DNA of 44,741 nt from CAZCFB01 sp964511535 (GCA_964511535.1 CAZEFW010000066.1:1-44741); one strand, 5' to 3'; counted from the stretch's first letter, positions 33,620-43,475 are shown. The notes: generated from the sequence alone by a model not told the origin. Translations and numbers: made by a program.

Positions 33620-36022
33620 CTAGTAGTAGTTAAACGAGATGCTGTAGTTCTGGCACTGCTTCTTGCCGTCCGTGGCGTAGACCCTGACGTAGCCCCAGAC
33701 GTCGTCGTTTAGCCCGCAGGTGCCGCTCACGCTGCGGCTGACGGTGAGGGTGCCCGTGCCGGTGCCGCAGGAGTATGCCCCCGAGCAGCTCCCGCGCCAG
33801 ACGCAGACGCTGAAGGTTCGCCCGGGCGGCACCTGCACCTGCACCCGCAGGTAGTAGGTCTGCCCCGAGCCGGGCCAGCAGGCGTGGTACGCCTCGAGCC
33901 CCTTGTAGCGGAACCAGTCCACGTCCCCTGGCGGCGAGATGGACGCGGTCTTGGTGACCCAGCTGTCCTCATTGACGGAGCCCATGTTGGACGACGCGCT
34001 GCAGCTGTTGTTCCCCTCGTAGCCGTCCTTGGGCCACGCGCCGCTCTTGCAGTAGCCCACGCCCCCCGAGCTGTAGCAGGTGTCCCCCGAGGTGCAGCTG
34101 TTGCCGTCGGAGCAGGCCCCTGCCTTGTATGCCTTCTTGCAGCTGCCGCTGTTCTTGTCGCAGTAGCCGCTGTTGCACTGGTCCCCGGCGCAGCTCTTGG
34201 TCGCGCCGGCGCAGGCGCCGGACCCGTCGGTCTTCTTGTAGCAAGCGTCGGCGGTGGTGCACAGGTTGCCGTCGGTGCAGCCCCCCGGCTGGAAAGCCTT
34301 CTTGCACGCCCCGCTGGCCGGATCGCAGTAGCCCGAGTTGCACTGGTCGCCGGAGCAGGTCTTGGCCGTGCCCGCGCACTTGCCCGTGCCGTTGGACTGC
34401 TTGACGCAGACATCGCTGACGGTGCAGTTCTGTCCGTCCGAGCAGAAGCCGGACCGGTAGGTCAGCTTGCACAGCCCGGTGGCCTTGTCGCAGGCGGCGT
34501 TGTTGCACGCGTCGCCGTTGCACACCTTGGTGATGCCCCCACACTTGCCGCTGCCGTCGGGCTGCTTGACGCAGGCGTCGTTCGTCGTGCAGTTGTCACC
34601 GTCGTAGCAGGTGCCCGCCTTGAAGGTCTTCTTGCACAGCCCGGTGCTCATGTCGCACGAGGCGGTGTTGCACTGGTCGCCGGCGCAGATCTTGGGGGTC
34701 CCGGCGCAGTTGCCCGAGCCGTTGGAGAGCTTGACGCACTTGTCGCTGCCGGTGCACTTGAACCCATCGTCGCAGGAGCCTGCCTTGAACAGCTTGGAGC
34801 AGAAGCCGGTGGTCTTGTCGCACACGCCGCTGTTGCAGCTGTCGTTGGGGCACTTCTTGGGGGTGCCCTTGCACACCCCGCCCACGCAGATGTCGGTGTC
34901 GGTGCACTTGTCGCCGTCGGTGCAGTAGATGGTGCCCGACTTGGGTACCGCGATGCATTTGCCGTCGGCCTTGTTGCACAGCCCGGTGTTGCAGATGTCG
35001 GTCTTGGACGAGCAGTCCACGGTGGATCCCTTGCACACCCCGTTCTGGCAGGTGTCGCCGGTGGTGCACTTGTCGCCGTCGTCACAGCTGCCCGTCTTGG
35101 GTACGGTGACGCACAGCCCCGATGACTTGTCGCACTTGCCCGTGTTGCACGAGTTGCCGGGGCACACCTTGGGGGTCCCCTTGCACACTCCGAGGCCGGT
35201 GCCGCCGGTGACGCACTGGTCGTTGAGGGTGCACGGGTCTTCGTCGGTGCAGCTGCCGGTCTTCGGCTTGGCCTTGCACACGCCGGCGACGTTGACCCCG
35301 GTGTTGCACTTGTTGCTGTAGGCAGAGCAGTCAAGCGCGATGGCCAGGGTGAAGCTGCCCTTGTCTGCCGCCGCCGCGCTGTCAACGCCCACGTAGTAGA
35401 AGCCGCTCTTGGGCACCTTGAAGGTCAGGGTCTGGGACGCGCCGGACTTGACCACCGGGCTCACGTCTCCGGTGGAGCCGGCCGATGCGCAGTCCTTCTC
35501 CATGTCCGAGAGCTTGCAGAACGCCGCCGGCGAGAAGATGTAGAGGTAGGCGTTGAACTGGGGCGAGAGCGTCACCGAGTAGACCTGGTTGCCGTCGAGG
35601 AACAGGGTGTAATAGGCCTGCGGGCCGGCGAAGCCGACCAGGCCGCCGCACTTGAGGCCGGGGAACTCGTCGGAGTACGCGCTGGTGTCGCCCGTGGTGC
35701 TGACCTTGCCCCCCACCAGCTTGAGCAGCTTGGCGGTCTTGCAGCGGTCGGGCCACGCCGGGCCCGTATCGGGGGGCACCAGATCGGGCGGCATGATGTC
35801 CGGCGGCGTCATGTCCGGAGCTGGCAGGTCAGGCCCGGCCTCTGCGCCAAGGTCCCGCGCCGGCAGGTCAGGTCCCCGGTCCGGCGTGGACGGCCAGTCC
35901 CACTGGATCGGCGCGTCGGGCGGCGGCGCGCCGTCGAACGAAATGACCGTGGCCGAGGAGCTGCACGCGGCCAGCGCGAGCGCCGTCCCCAGCACGGTGA
36001 GCTTTTTTAACAGCCGTTGCAT
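33620..36022 (-). CDS. Large Cys-repeat lipoprotein with PPC-like domains
   Basis: An 800-residue predicted lipoprotein. TGGAGG precedes the ATG at 36022, and the lipobox is LALAAC followed by a Pro/Asp linker (residues 30-90). A beta domain (about 95-235, YYTLFLDGNQVYSVTLSP, FKVPKSGFYYVGVDSA) and the last 130 residues (DVDWFRYKGLEAYHACWPGS) look like pre-peptidase C-terminal domains. Between them are eight repeats of about 52 residues with CDDGDKCTTGDTC and GDQCNSGYCDKxSGxCKK motifs, which should form a disulfide-rich stalk. It is probably a surface adhesin or scaffold. The start is divergent from the VWA-kinase operon. Confidence 0.85.
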   Translation of the reverse strand: MQRLLKKLTVLGTALALAACSSSATVISFDGAPPPDAPIQWDWPSTPDRGPDLPARDLGAEAGPDLPAPDMTPPDIMPPDLVPPDTGPAWPDRCKTAKLLKLVGGKVSTTGDTSAYSDEFPGLKCGGLVGFAGPQAYYTLFLDGNQVYSVTLSPQFNAYLYIFSPAAFCKLSDMEKDCASAGSTGDVSPVVKSGASQTLTFKVPKSGFYYVGVDSAAAADKGSFTLAIALDCSAYSNKCNTGVNVAGVCKAKPKTGSCTDEDPCTLNDQCVTGGTGLGVCKGTPKVCPGNSCNTGKCDKSSGLCVTVPKTGSCDDGDKCTTGDTCQNGVCKGSTVDCSSKTDICNTGLCNKADGKCIAVPKSGTIYCTDGDKCTDTDICVGGVCKGTPKKCPNDSCNSGVCDKTTGFCSKLFKAGSCDDGFKCTGSDKCVKLSNGSGNCAGTPKICAGDQCNTASCDMSTGLCKKTFKAGTCYDGDNCTTNDACVKQPDGSGKCGGITKVCNGDACNNAACDKATGLCKLTYRSGFCSDGQNCTVSDVCVKQSNGTGKCAGTAKTCSGDQCNSGYCDPASGACKKAFQPGGCTDGNLCTTADACYKKTDGSGACAGATKSCAGDQCNSGYCDKNSGSCKKAYKAGACSDGNSCTSGDTCYSSGGVGYCKSGAWPKDGYEGNNSCSASSNMGSVNEDSWVTKTASISPPGDVDWFRYKGLEAYHACWPGSGQTYYLRVQVQVPPGRTFSVCVWRGSCSGAYSCGTGTGTLTVSRSVSGTCGLNDDVWGYVRVYATDGKKQCQNYSISFNYY

Positions 36023-36132
36023 GTGAGCCTCCAGCGGGCGTTGCCCCGCCCAGCTTATCACGCACGCCCCGGGCACCCCGGCCTGCCGTGGTACATTGAG
36101 CCAGTTGCCGAGGACCCCGTTCAGGCCGTGAA

Positions 36133-37539
36133 ATGACCCGATCCTTGCCGATATCCCTGGCCATCCTGGCGCTGCTCGCTTCTCCGGGCGCCGATGCCCA
36201 GCCCAAGTGCGGCGCCGCCCCGGAGCTGCTGCTGGTGGTGGATCGCTCCGGAAGTATGACCGGCATGACCGGCGGCAAGAGCAAGTGGTCCCACGCCACC
36301 ACCGCGGTCAAGAACCTGACCAGCAAGTACGCCACCCAGATCCGCTTCGCCCTGATGGTCTTCCCCGGCACCGGCGACTGCGGGGCCGGCTCGGTCAACG
36401 TGGCCATGGCCCTGAACAACCAGGGCGCCATCTCCACCTTCCTGGCCGCCACCTTCCCCACGGGCAAGACCCCCCTGGGCGCCAGCCTCGCGGCGGCCCA
36501 CGCCTATCTGTCCAAGCGCCCGTCCGGCAAGACCAGCCGCGCCGTGCTGCTGATCACCGACGGCAGCGAGACCTGCGGGGGCAAGGCCCTGGACCAGGTC
36601 AAGGCCATGGCGGCGCTCGGGATCAAGACCTTCGTGGTGGGCTTCGGCGGCGGGGTCAGCGCCCAGGAGCTGAACAACCTGGCGCTCCAGGGCGGCACCG
36701 CCCTGACGGGCAGCACCAAGTACTACAAGGCGGACAGCGCCGCCACCCTGAGCGCGGCCCTGCAGAGCATCGGCAGCCAGTTCACCTGCTGCGGCAACGG
36801 CCAGCTCGACCCGGGGGAGAAGTGCGACAAGGCGCTGCCCCCGTGGAAGACCGGCGCGTGCCCCAAGACCGCCAAGGATTGCGACGACAAGCTGGCCTGC
36901 ACCGACGACGCGCCCACCGGCAGCGAGTGCAACGTGACCTGCGCCCACACCCAGGTGACCAAGGCCAAGAGCGGCGACGGCTGCTGCCCGCCAGGCGCCA
37001 CCTCACTGACGGACAAGGACTGCCCCGTGCAGTGCGGAAACGGCGCGCTGGAGGCGGGCGAGACCTGCGACCCGGGCATCAAGAGCGGGCCGGGAAAGTG
37101 CAAGACCGCGGCTGACTGCGCCGACTCCGACCCGTGCACCGCGGACACCCTGGCCGGCACCGCCTGCAACCTGACCTGCAAGAACGCGGCGTTGGCGCCG
37201 GACCCCAAGGCCAAGGATGGCTGCTGCCCCAAGGGCATGAGCCTGGATCGCGACGCTGACTGCCTGCCCAAGTGCGGCCCCGACAAGGAGAAGAACTGCG
37301 TGGACCTGTGCAAGGGCGTGGACTGCCCGGACGGCCACTACTGCAACAGCGGAAAGTGCCTGCCCTGGCCAGGCTCCGGCGACAGCGGCGCCGTGGGCGA
37401 TGGCGGCGGCGGGGACCCCGGCCCGGGCCCGCTGGACGAGGACGGCTGCGCCTGCCATGTGGGAGCCGGGGCGCCGGGGTGGCTCGCCCTGGCGCTGCTG
37501 CTAGCGCTGCTCGCCCGCGCGCGCCGGCCTCGGGGCTGA
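36133..37539 (+). CDS. Secreted von Willebrand factor A protein with MYXO-CTERM tail
   Basis: A 468-residue protein. The signal peptide ends at GADA. The VWA domain (about 25-215) has a full MIDAS: DRSGSM, the Thr in GKTPLG and the Asp in LITDGSE. Next come Cys-rich modules (CCGNGQLDPGEKCD, CGNGALEAGETCDPG) of the DUF4215 type. The C-terminus has DEDGCACHVG, a hydrophobic helix and RARRPRG, matching a MYXO-CTERM sorting signal. It should be a surface adhesion protein binding a ligand through a divalent metal. The kinase gene follows after 13 bases, so the two are likely co-expressed. Confidence 0.9.
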   Translation: MTRSLPISLAILALLASPGADAQPKCGAAPELLLVVDRSGSMTGMTGGKSKWSHATTAVKNLTSKYATQIRFALMVFPGTGDCGAGSVNVAMALNNQGAISTFLAATFPTGKTPLGASLAAAHAYLSKRPSGKTSRAVLLITDGSETCGGKALDQVKAMAALGIKTFVVGFGGGVSAQELNNLALQGGTALTGSTKYYKADSAATLSAALQSIGSQFTCCGNGQLDPGEKCDKALPPWKTGACPKTAKDCDDKLACTDDAPTGSECNVTCAHTQVTKAKSGDGCCPPGATSLTDKDCPVQCGNGALEAGETCDPGIKSGPGKCKTAADCADSDPCTADTLAGTACNLTCKNAALAPDPKAKDGCCPKGMSLDRDADCLPKCGPDKEKNCVDLCKGVDCPDGHYCNSGKCLPWPGSGDSGAVGDGGGGDPGPGPLDEDGCACHVGAGAPGWLALALLLALLARARRPRG

Positions 37540-37552
37540 GGGAGAAGCCCAG

Positions 37553-39250
37553 GTGGGGAACCCGGACGACTCCATGGTGCCGACCCGGGAGGTCAGCGCA
37601 TCCCAGGGCGGCAGCGCCGCGGGCGGCGGCCAGACCGGGGCCGACGGCACGGTGCAGACCAGCGCGGCGTCCATGCAGGTGGAGGAGGCGGCCCGGGCCA
37701 GCGGCTTCGGCAAGGTCCTGGCCATGCTGTGCGCCTGCGCCCTGGTGCTGCTGCTGTTCCTGGAGGGGACCGGGTGGCTCAAGCTCGGCTTCGGCATGTC
37801 GCTCATCGCCCTGTGCTGGGTGTCGCTCTGGATCAGCTACATCGCACGCAGCAGGGAGCATGTCTCCGTCATCTGGTTCCGCGTGTTCGGCCTCGCGGCG
37901 GTGACCACCTCCGGCTTCGCCCTGTACTACCTGGGGGTGTTCTCGCCCACGGCCCTGGCGGTGACCCTCGGCATCTCGTTCTTCGGCCAGGGCACCGACC
38001 GTTTTGGTGCGCTCGCCGTGGGCCTCTCCTCGGCGGCCATCTACGTCGCGCTCGGGCTCGGGCTGATCATGGGCATCATCCCCGACCTCGGCCTGTTCGC
38101 CAGCGCCAGCGCGCCGCTGCCCGCCAGGCTGTTCATGGTGGTGATGGTGCCGGTGGTCCACCTGCTGATGTTGACCCAGGCGCGCCTCAACCGGGCCGCT
38201 GTCATCGAGGCCATGAGCCGGGAGCTGGCGGCCGAGCGCGCCGCGGCTCAGCAGCAGTCTCGCTTCCAGGAGGTGCGCGAGCAGCTGGATCAGGCGCGGG
38301 CGGCCGTGCAGGGCAACAAGGGCCACTACACGGGCACCACCGCCGGGCGCTACCTGGTGGGCGGACTCATCGGCCGGGGTGCCATGGGCGAGGTGTACGC
38401 CGCCGAGGAGGCCGGCGGCGGCGAGGAGGTGGCGGTCAAGATCATGCACCCGCACCTGGTGGACCAGGCCCACATGCTGGAGCGGTTCAAGCGCGAGGGC
38501 GAGTTGGCAGGGCGCATCGATTCGCCCAACGTGGTGCGCATCTTCGAGGCCGGCGCCACCGAGGACGGGGCCCCCTTCGTGGCCATGGAGCTGCTGCACG
38601 GACGCGACCTCACGGACCTGCTGCGCGAACGCCGGGTGCTGGAGCCGGCCGAAGCGCTGGAGCTGGCCCGGCAGGTGGGCGCAGGGCTGGACGAGGCGCA
38701 CGCCGCCGGGGTGATCCACCGGGACCTGAAGCCACAGAACATCTTCCGCGCCGACGACGGCGACGGTGACAGCGCCACGGAGAGCGGTTACTGGACGGTG
38801 CTCGACTTCGGCGTCTCCAGGCTGATGGAGTCTCGCGGGACGCTCACCGGAGGGGGCATGGTGGGCACGCCCAACTACATGGCGCCGGAGCAGGCCCAGG
38901 GCAAGGACGCCACCACCGCCTCCGATCTCTACTCCCTGGGCGCGGTGCTCTACCGCGCGCTGGTGGGCGTGCCGCCGTTCCCCGGCAAGGACCACCTGCG
39001 GGTGATGTACAAGGTGGTGCAGGGGCGATCAGTGCGGCCCTCGGCGATCAACCCCGAGCTGAACCGGGATATCGACGCCTTCCTCGCCGTGGCCATGGCC
39101 TTCAGCCCCGATCAGCGCTTCAACGGCGGCCTGGAGCTGGGCAAGGTGATGGAGGCGGCCGTGAAGCGGAAGCTGACCCGAGAGTTCCGGCAGCACGCGC
39201 GCCGCATCGCGCGCCAGCGCCCGTGGCGACTGCCGGACCGGGGGGGCTGA
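37553..39250 (+). CDS. Ser/Thr protein kinase with N-terminal multi-TM domain
   Basis: A 565-residue protein with a GTG start about seven bases after GGGAG. Residues 1-50 are a Ser/Gly-rich cytoplasmic tail, 52-210 carry about six TM segments, and 215-255 are a charged coiled coil. The kinase domain runs from 265 to about 545: GRGAMGEVYAA glycine loop, Lys296 in VAVKIM, HRDLKPQN (389-396), DFGVS (418-422) and GTPNYMAPEQ. All catalytic residues of an active RD kinase are present. Most bacterial kinases place the membrane segment after the kinase; here a membrane sensor module precedes it. It is co-transcribed with the VWA gene. Confidence 0.92.
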   Translation: MGNPDDSMVPTREVSASQGGSAAGGGQTGADGTVQTSAASMQVEEAARASGFGKVLAMLCACALVLLLFLEGTGWLKLGFGMSLIALCWVSLWISYIARSREHVSVIWFRVFGLAAVTTSGFALYYLGVFSPTALAVTLGISFFGQGTDRFGALAVGLSSAAIYVALGLGLIMGIIPDLGLFASASAPLPARLFMVVMVPVVHLLMLTQARLNRAAVIEAMSRELAAERAAAQQQSRFQEVREQLDQARAAVQGNKGHYTGTTAGRYLVGGLIGRGAMGEVYAAEEAGGGEEVAVKIMHPHLVDQAHMLERFKREGELAGRIDSPNVVRIFEAGATEDGAPFVAMELLHGRDLTDLLRERRVLEPAEALELARQVGAGLDEAHAAGVIHRDLKPQNIFRADDGDGDSATESGYWTVLDFGVSRLMESRGTLTGGGMVGTPNYMAPEQAQGKDATTASDLYSLGAVLYRALVGVPPFPGKDHLRVMYKVVQGRSVRPSAINPELNRDIDAFLAVAMAFSPDQRFNGGLELGKVMEAAVKRKLTREFRQHARRIARQRPWRLPDRGG

Positions 39251-39266
39251 TCAAAGCGCAACTGCT

Positions 39267-39280
39267 CCGGGCGCTCCCGG
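39267..39280. terminator. Short stem-loop between convergent genes
   Basis: CCGGG-CGCT-CCCGG in the 35-base gap between the kinase and DNRLRE genes. No good U tract on either strand; weak evidence. Confidence 0.25.
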
Positions 39281-39285
39281 CCGCG

Positions 39286-40458
39286 CTATTTGATGGTCAG
39301 GAGCGGCCTGCCACAGGTCGCCTCTTTGGACGCGAAGCCGAAGCCGTCCGCGTTGGCTGACGGGGGCGTGGTCCAGGACAGCATGAGGGTGATCTTCTTG
39401 TCCGAGTCGCTGGTGGCCGGGCTGGCGTACCCGCTGTTGTACCCCAGGGCCCAGTTCACGTAGGCCGTCACGTCGAAGTTATAGACCGTGCCCGCGGGAT
39501 CAGCGGCGTTGATGTTCTGGCTCGTGATCAGGCGCACCGCGTTGGTCGCGGCGGTCCCCTGATCCAGAAAGAGGTGAGCGCTGGCGGTGTCGTTCTTCGG
39601 CGCGTTGGCCCAGTTGATGGCGGTCTCGGCCAGGGCGCCGGGATCCCAGTCCTTGTTGTCGGTGATGCCATAGAGCCCGTGGACCATGGACAGCTTGGCC
39701 GGGTGTTTGGCGATGGTCAGCGACAGCGTGGCTGAGGTGGGCTTGGTCTTCACCGTCGCCAGGTCGAACACCAGGTAGGTCTTGCGCGAGAAGTTGTCGA
39801 GGAAGGTGCGCGACTTCACGAACAGCGAGGTGGACTTGCCGTAGTTGGTGGTCTGGTAGGTGCCCGCGCGGATGTAGGTATCGGCCGCGGGGTAGAACAC
39901 GCTGGTGGAGGCCAGATCGCAGTACACCTTGTCTGTCTTGGCTGGCTTGTCCTTCAGCGGCCCGTCGGCCTTGGGCTTGGCGTCGCCGGCCGGGGCATCC
40001 TTCTTCGGCTGAGCGTCGATCTTCTTCGAGGCGTCCACGCCCCCGTCGAGGTTTATGGTGGTGAACCTGCAGACCTTGCCGGTGGACCCGTAGCTCTTCT
40101 TGACGGTTGTCTCGATCCTGGCGCCGGTGAAGGAAGCCTTGAACTTCACCCTGAGGCGTCGCCTGGTGCAATCCTTCGGATTGCCGCAGGGCTGCCAGGA
40201 CGATATCCAGGAGAGCTCGACCTCGCTGGAGATGCTGTCTGACTGCAGCTCCCTGGCCAGGGCCTTGACGGCATCTGTTGCCGGCGTCCCGCCTGTCCAC
40301 CTGTTGATGTTGTAGGTGATATCGACGGTCGCCCCCGCCTTGACCTGCTCCCCCGGACAGGTCCAGCTGACGCTCGGGGCGACAGTGGGCGCTGACGAAC
40401 AGGCGGGTTGCACCGCAACCGCCACTCCGCAGACCAACACCAGCACAATGCGTCCCAT
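39286..40458 (-). CDS. DNRLRE-domain lipoprotein
   Basis: A 390-residue predicted lipoprotein. GGGAGAAG precedes the ATG at 40458; the frame beyond it is not protein-like. The lipobox is QPACSS. Residues 25-125 form a beta domain with paired Cys. A Lys/Asp/Pro linker follows, and from about residue 185 comes a DNRLRE-like domain: PAADTYIRAGTYQTTNYGKS, RKTYLVFDLATVKTKPTSAT and VTAYVNWALG. Proteins with this jelly-roll domain are often polysaccharide-binding. It probably binds surface or matrix glycans; the ligand is unknown. Confidence 0.85.
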   Translation of the reverse strand: MGRIVLVLVCGVAVAVQPACSSAPTVAPSVSWTCPGEQVKAGATVDITYNINRWTGGTPATDAVKALARELQSDSISSEVELSWISSWQPCGNPKDCTRRRLRVKFKASFTGARIETTVKKSYGSTGKVCRFTTINLDGGVDASKKIDAQPKKDAPAGDAKPKADGPLKDKPAKTDKVYCDLASTSVFYPAADTYIRAGTYQTTNYGKSTSLFVKSRTFLDNFSRKTYLVFDLATVKTKPTSATLSLTIAKHPAKLSMVHGLYGITDNKDWDPGALAETAINWANAPKNDTASAHLFLDQGTAATNAVRLITSQNINAADPAGTVYNFDVTAYVNWALGYNSGYASPATSDSDKKITLMLSWTTPPSANADGFGFASKEATCGRPLLTIK

Positions 40459-40560
40459 GAACTTCTCCCGCGCAGTTTTCAAACCGTAGCTCGCGGAAGG
40501 GGGCCGCGCAAAGCGATCCAAAGTGGCAGTCTTACAGGGGAATTTCAATTAAACGCAAAG

Positions 40561-40588
40561 GGATCCCGCTCCTCGCGAGGAGCGATCC
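40561..40588 (-). terminator. Terminator-like hairpin after the propeller lipoprotein gene
   Basis: GCTCCTCGCGAGGAGC (40568-40583) is a perfect palindrome, extended by GGATC/GATCC with a CC bulge. On the minus strand it follows the stop of the gene at 40598 and is followed by a T-rich tract. Confidence 0.45.
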
Positions 40589-40597
40589 TCACGGGAC

Positions 40598-41749
40598 CTA
40601 ATTGCAAAGGTAGTACAGCACGAGCGCCTGGGATTTGAGACCGCCCACGCCCGCCGGGCTGTAGCCCACCGCCAGCGCCGAGGTGGCGTCGAGGTAGGTC
40701 ACGCCGGTGAGCACGTACACCTTCCACCCCGAGGTCTTGCTCCACTTCTTGCCGTCGAAGTGGAAGATCGGGCTGTTGCTGCCCACAGGGTACGGCAGCC
40801 CCACCGCCATCAGCTCGCCCTGGCCATTGCCTGCCACGGCTTCCAGGGTGTTGGCAGACCCCACCGAGATGACCGTGGCCTTCTTGCCGTCGTAGCGCAG
40901 ACCCACGCCCAGGGCGCCAACGGCCACGACGTCGCTCTCGGAGCGGCCCCACACCGAGCTCAGCTTGAGCAACGCCGTACCGACCACGGCGTTCTTGTTC
41001 CCGTCGTGGCGCAGCATCCCGCCCCCTGTGGCCACCGCGAAGGCGATCCCGGTCTTGGACACCCAGACATCGTTGAGCTGCAGCGCCTTGCTGGCCAGCT
41101 TCACCGGGGCCCAGGTCTTGCCGTCGTAATGCAGCATCAGGCCCGCACCGTAGCTGCCGCCCACGGCGTAGACATCATTGGGCCCGCTGCCCCAGACGCC
41201 ATGGAGGGATTCCGTGGTCCCGGACTTCATGCTGCTCCACTTCTTGCCGTCGAAGCGGCTGATGGCGCCCTTGCTCCCCACCACGAACACATTGGAGGGG
41301 CCGCTGCCCCACACGGCGTGGAGCATCTCGGAGGTTGAAGTGGAGACCGTGCTCCAGCCCTTGGCGTTCATGCGCAGGACCTTGCCGCCCGATCCCGCGG
41401 CCCAGGCGTCCTGCGGACCGGACGCCCAGACATCATGCAGAGACGGCCCCCACGCCGTGTGAGTGGCGGTCCAGGTGCCGGTGCACGGCCCGGCGTCAGG
41501 GGCCAGCAGGTCCGGCGCGGGGCCCCTGTCCGGGGAGGGGAGATCCACCCGGGCCAGATCTGGCCGGGCCAGGTCGGGGCCGGCCGCGTCAGGCTTCAGC
41601 AGGTCAGCGGCCTGCCCGCCGTCCGCCGGCGAGCCGTCGTCGCTGCACCCGGCCACGGCCATGGCCGCACAAAACATCAGCGCAAGCAAAGATGAGCTCG
41701 CCCCACGGTAGCGCGGTGGATTCACCTGGCCCCGGCCAACGATATGCAT
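40598..41749 (-). CDS. WGSGPxDVxAVG-repeat propeller lipoprotein
   Basis: A 383-residue lipoprotein. GGAGGG precedes the ATG at 41749. The lipobox is AVAGC, followed by an Asp/Pro/Leu linker typical of myxobacterial lipoproteins (residues 40-90). The remainder contains about six beta-propeller blades with the core VWGSGPNDVYAVGGSYG and ISRFDGKKWSSM, alternating WS/SG turns. The same blades are common in secreted myxobacterial proteins of unknown ligand. No catalytic residues are visible. Confidence 0.85.
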   Translation of the reverse strand: MHIVGRGQVNPPRYRGASSSLLALMFCAAMAVAGCSDDGSPADGGQAADLLKPDAAGPDLARPDLARVDLPSPDRGPAPDLLAPDAGPCTGTWTATHTAWGPSLHDVWASGPQDAWAAGSGGKVLRMNAKGWSTVSTSTSEMLHAVWGSGPSNVFVVGSKGAISRFDGKKWSSMKSGTTESLHGVWGSGPNDVYAVGGSYGAGLMLHYDGKTWAPVKLASKALQLNDVWVSKTGIAFAVATGGGMLRHDGNKNAVVGTALLKLSSVWGRSESDVVAVGALGVGLRYDGKKATVISVGSANTLEAVAGNGQGELMAVGLPYPVGSNSPIFHFDGKKWSKTSGWKVYVLTGVTYLDATSALAVGYSPAGVGGLKSQALVLYYLCN

Positions 41750-41870
41750 GATTGTCCCTCCCACCTCGGCGTGAACGGTCGTTGGAGGCGTCCAGTCTAT
41801 CAGCCGCGCCGGTTCATCGCGCGGCCGGTCCTGTCGGATCGCACGAAACCCGCGCCGGGGGTGTGGAGGG

Positions 41871-43280
41871 TCAGCCCTTCTTGCCGGCGCCGCCGTCCGC
41901 AGCCTCGAAGACCCACTTGCCGTTCTTGCAGACCCACTTGCCGCCCTTGCCCTCGTACACCTGACCTTCCTTGCAGGACTTGCCGCCGCCGCTGTCCTTG
42001 TTCCCCCCGCTATCCTGGGTGACCCCGAGGTCCCTGGTGACTCCGCCCGGGCCGAGGATGGCGTCCCTGATGGTCTCGGCGATGCGCGTGTCCAGGGATT
42101 TCGTGGCTTGCTGCACCATGATCACGACGGCCAGCTTCTCTTTGGGGTCGGTCCAGGTGACCGTCCCGAGGGCGCCGCCCCAGCCGAAGGCGCCGGCGCT
42201 GCGGCCATTTTTCGCCAGCTTCGGATCCACGGTGACGCCAACCGTGTAGCCGAACGCCATCCCGCCAGGGCCCTTGGCAGCCTTGCCGTACAACCCACCC
42301 GCCTGGCTTTTGGACATCATCTCCACGGACTCCGCCTTGAGGATCCGCTCTCCGAACAGCTCGCCCTTGTTGACCAGCATCTGCTCGAAGTGCAGGTAGT
42401 CGCGGGCCGTGCTCTTGAGGCCCCAGGAGGCGCCGAAGTATTTGGGCGGCGTGCCCTCGAGGGAGAGCAACATACGACCATGCTTGTCCTTCGGCACGAT
42501 CCAGTGGGTATCCTTCATGCCGAGCGGGTCGAAAATGCGCTGCTGAACGAAGGTGTTGAACGGTATGCCCGAGGCGACCTCGATGGCCCGCGCCACAACA
42601 TCCAGCCCGTTGCCATAAACCCACTGCGTCCCGGGCTGGAAACCGAGGGGCTCCCTGGCGACCTTTGGAATCAAGGTGGCCAGGGATTCGTTGGCGAAGT
42701 CCGTCTTCTTCACCTTGTCGAAGCCGGTGAATCCGGACGTGTGCGTCAGTAGATCATGGATGGTTATGGGGCGCTTGGCGTCCACCAGCTTGTAGCCCGT
42801 CTTGGACCCATCAGGAACGGCGACCTTGGCGTTCTTGAACTCGGGGATGAACTTCTCGATGGGGTCAGTCACCTTGAACAGGCCCTGGTCCACCATGATC
42901 ATGGCGGCCACGCCGAGCACCGGCTTGGTGGATGACATCATGTGGAACATGCCATCCGTCTTCAGCGGCGCCTTGGTCTTGACGTCGAACAGGCCCTGCG
43001 CCTTGAAGTAAACCACCTTGCCGCGCCGAGCGACGCCGACCACGGCCCCCTGAATCTGGCCGCCATCGATGAACCCCTGGACGACGCTCTGGATCTTGTT
43101 CAGCCGTTGCGCCGACATCCCGACCTCTTCGGGCGTCCCGTGGGGCAGCTCTGTCGCTGGCACCGGGTCGTCGGCGCAGGCGCCAGGAACAAGAACCATC
43201 AGCGCCACAATCATGATTCTCTTGATGAAATCAGTGTCTACCAGCATGTTGAGGGGGTCTCTGGCCATGTTGTTCTCCAT
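41871..43280 (-). CDS. Class C beta-lactamase-family serine hydrolase
   Basis: A 469-residue exported protein. AGGAAAC precedes the ATG. The N-terminal hydrophobic segment is followed by PGAC, a poor lipobox. The active-site motifs are SSTKPV (Ser116-x-x-Lys119), YGNGLD as the YxN motif, and GWGGALGT in place of the KTG of true beta-lactamases. The last feature is usual in EstB-type esterases and D-aminopeptidase-like members, so esterase or peptidase activity is likelier than drug resistance. The C-terminal 70 residues hold Asp/Gly repeats and a two-Cys module (CKEGQVYEGKGGKWVCKNGK). Confidence 0.9.
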   Translation of the reverse strand: MENNMARDPLNMLVDTDFIKRIMIVALMVLVPGACADDPVPATELPHGTPEEVGMSAQRLNKIQSVVQGFIDGGQIQGAVVGVARRGKVVYFKAQGLFDVKTKAPLKTDGMFHMMSSTKPVLGVAAMIMVDQGLFKVTDPIEKFIPEFKNAKVAVPDGSKTGYKLVDAKRPITIHDLLTHTSGFTGFDKVKKTDFANESLATLIPKVAREPLGFQPGTQWVYGNGLDVVARAIEVASGIPFNTFVQQRIFDPLGMKDTHWIVPKDKHGRMLLSLEGTPPKYFGASWGLKSTARDYLHFEQMLVNKGELFGERILKAESVEMMSKSQAGGLYGKAAKGPGGMAFGYTVGVTVDPKLAKNGRSAGAFGWGGALGTVTWTDPKEKLAVVIMVQQATKSLDTRIAETIRDAILGPGGVTRDLGVTQDSGGNKDSGGGKSCKEGQVYEGKGGKWVCKNGKWVFEAADGGAGKKG

Positions 43281-43475
43281 GTTTCCTGGCCCACTTTACC
43301 GTGTGGTTGCTCGTTTGTCCGAGCTGGCGGGCAAAGTTTGAAAAGCGCCCCGGGCCCGAGCGCCCTGGTCAGGATCGCCGCAGGCCCCCGGAGAGTGGTC
43401 GAGGCCCATTTTTCACTACCGATTCTGTGTAGTTTTTCGTATAGACGACACTTGACTCACCCAGGAGGGAACGCA

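Noticed and set aside
41871..43280. Beta-lactam resistance gene
   Set aside because: The SxxK and YxN motifs are present but KTG is replaced by a WGGALGT-type motif, as in esterases and peptidases of the family.
42942..43475. Extended N-terminus of the SHOCT lipoprotein
   Set aside because: This part is antisense to the beta-lactamase-like gene and its promoter. A strong SD and signal peptide start at the GTG at 43476.
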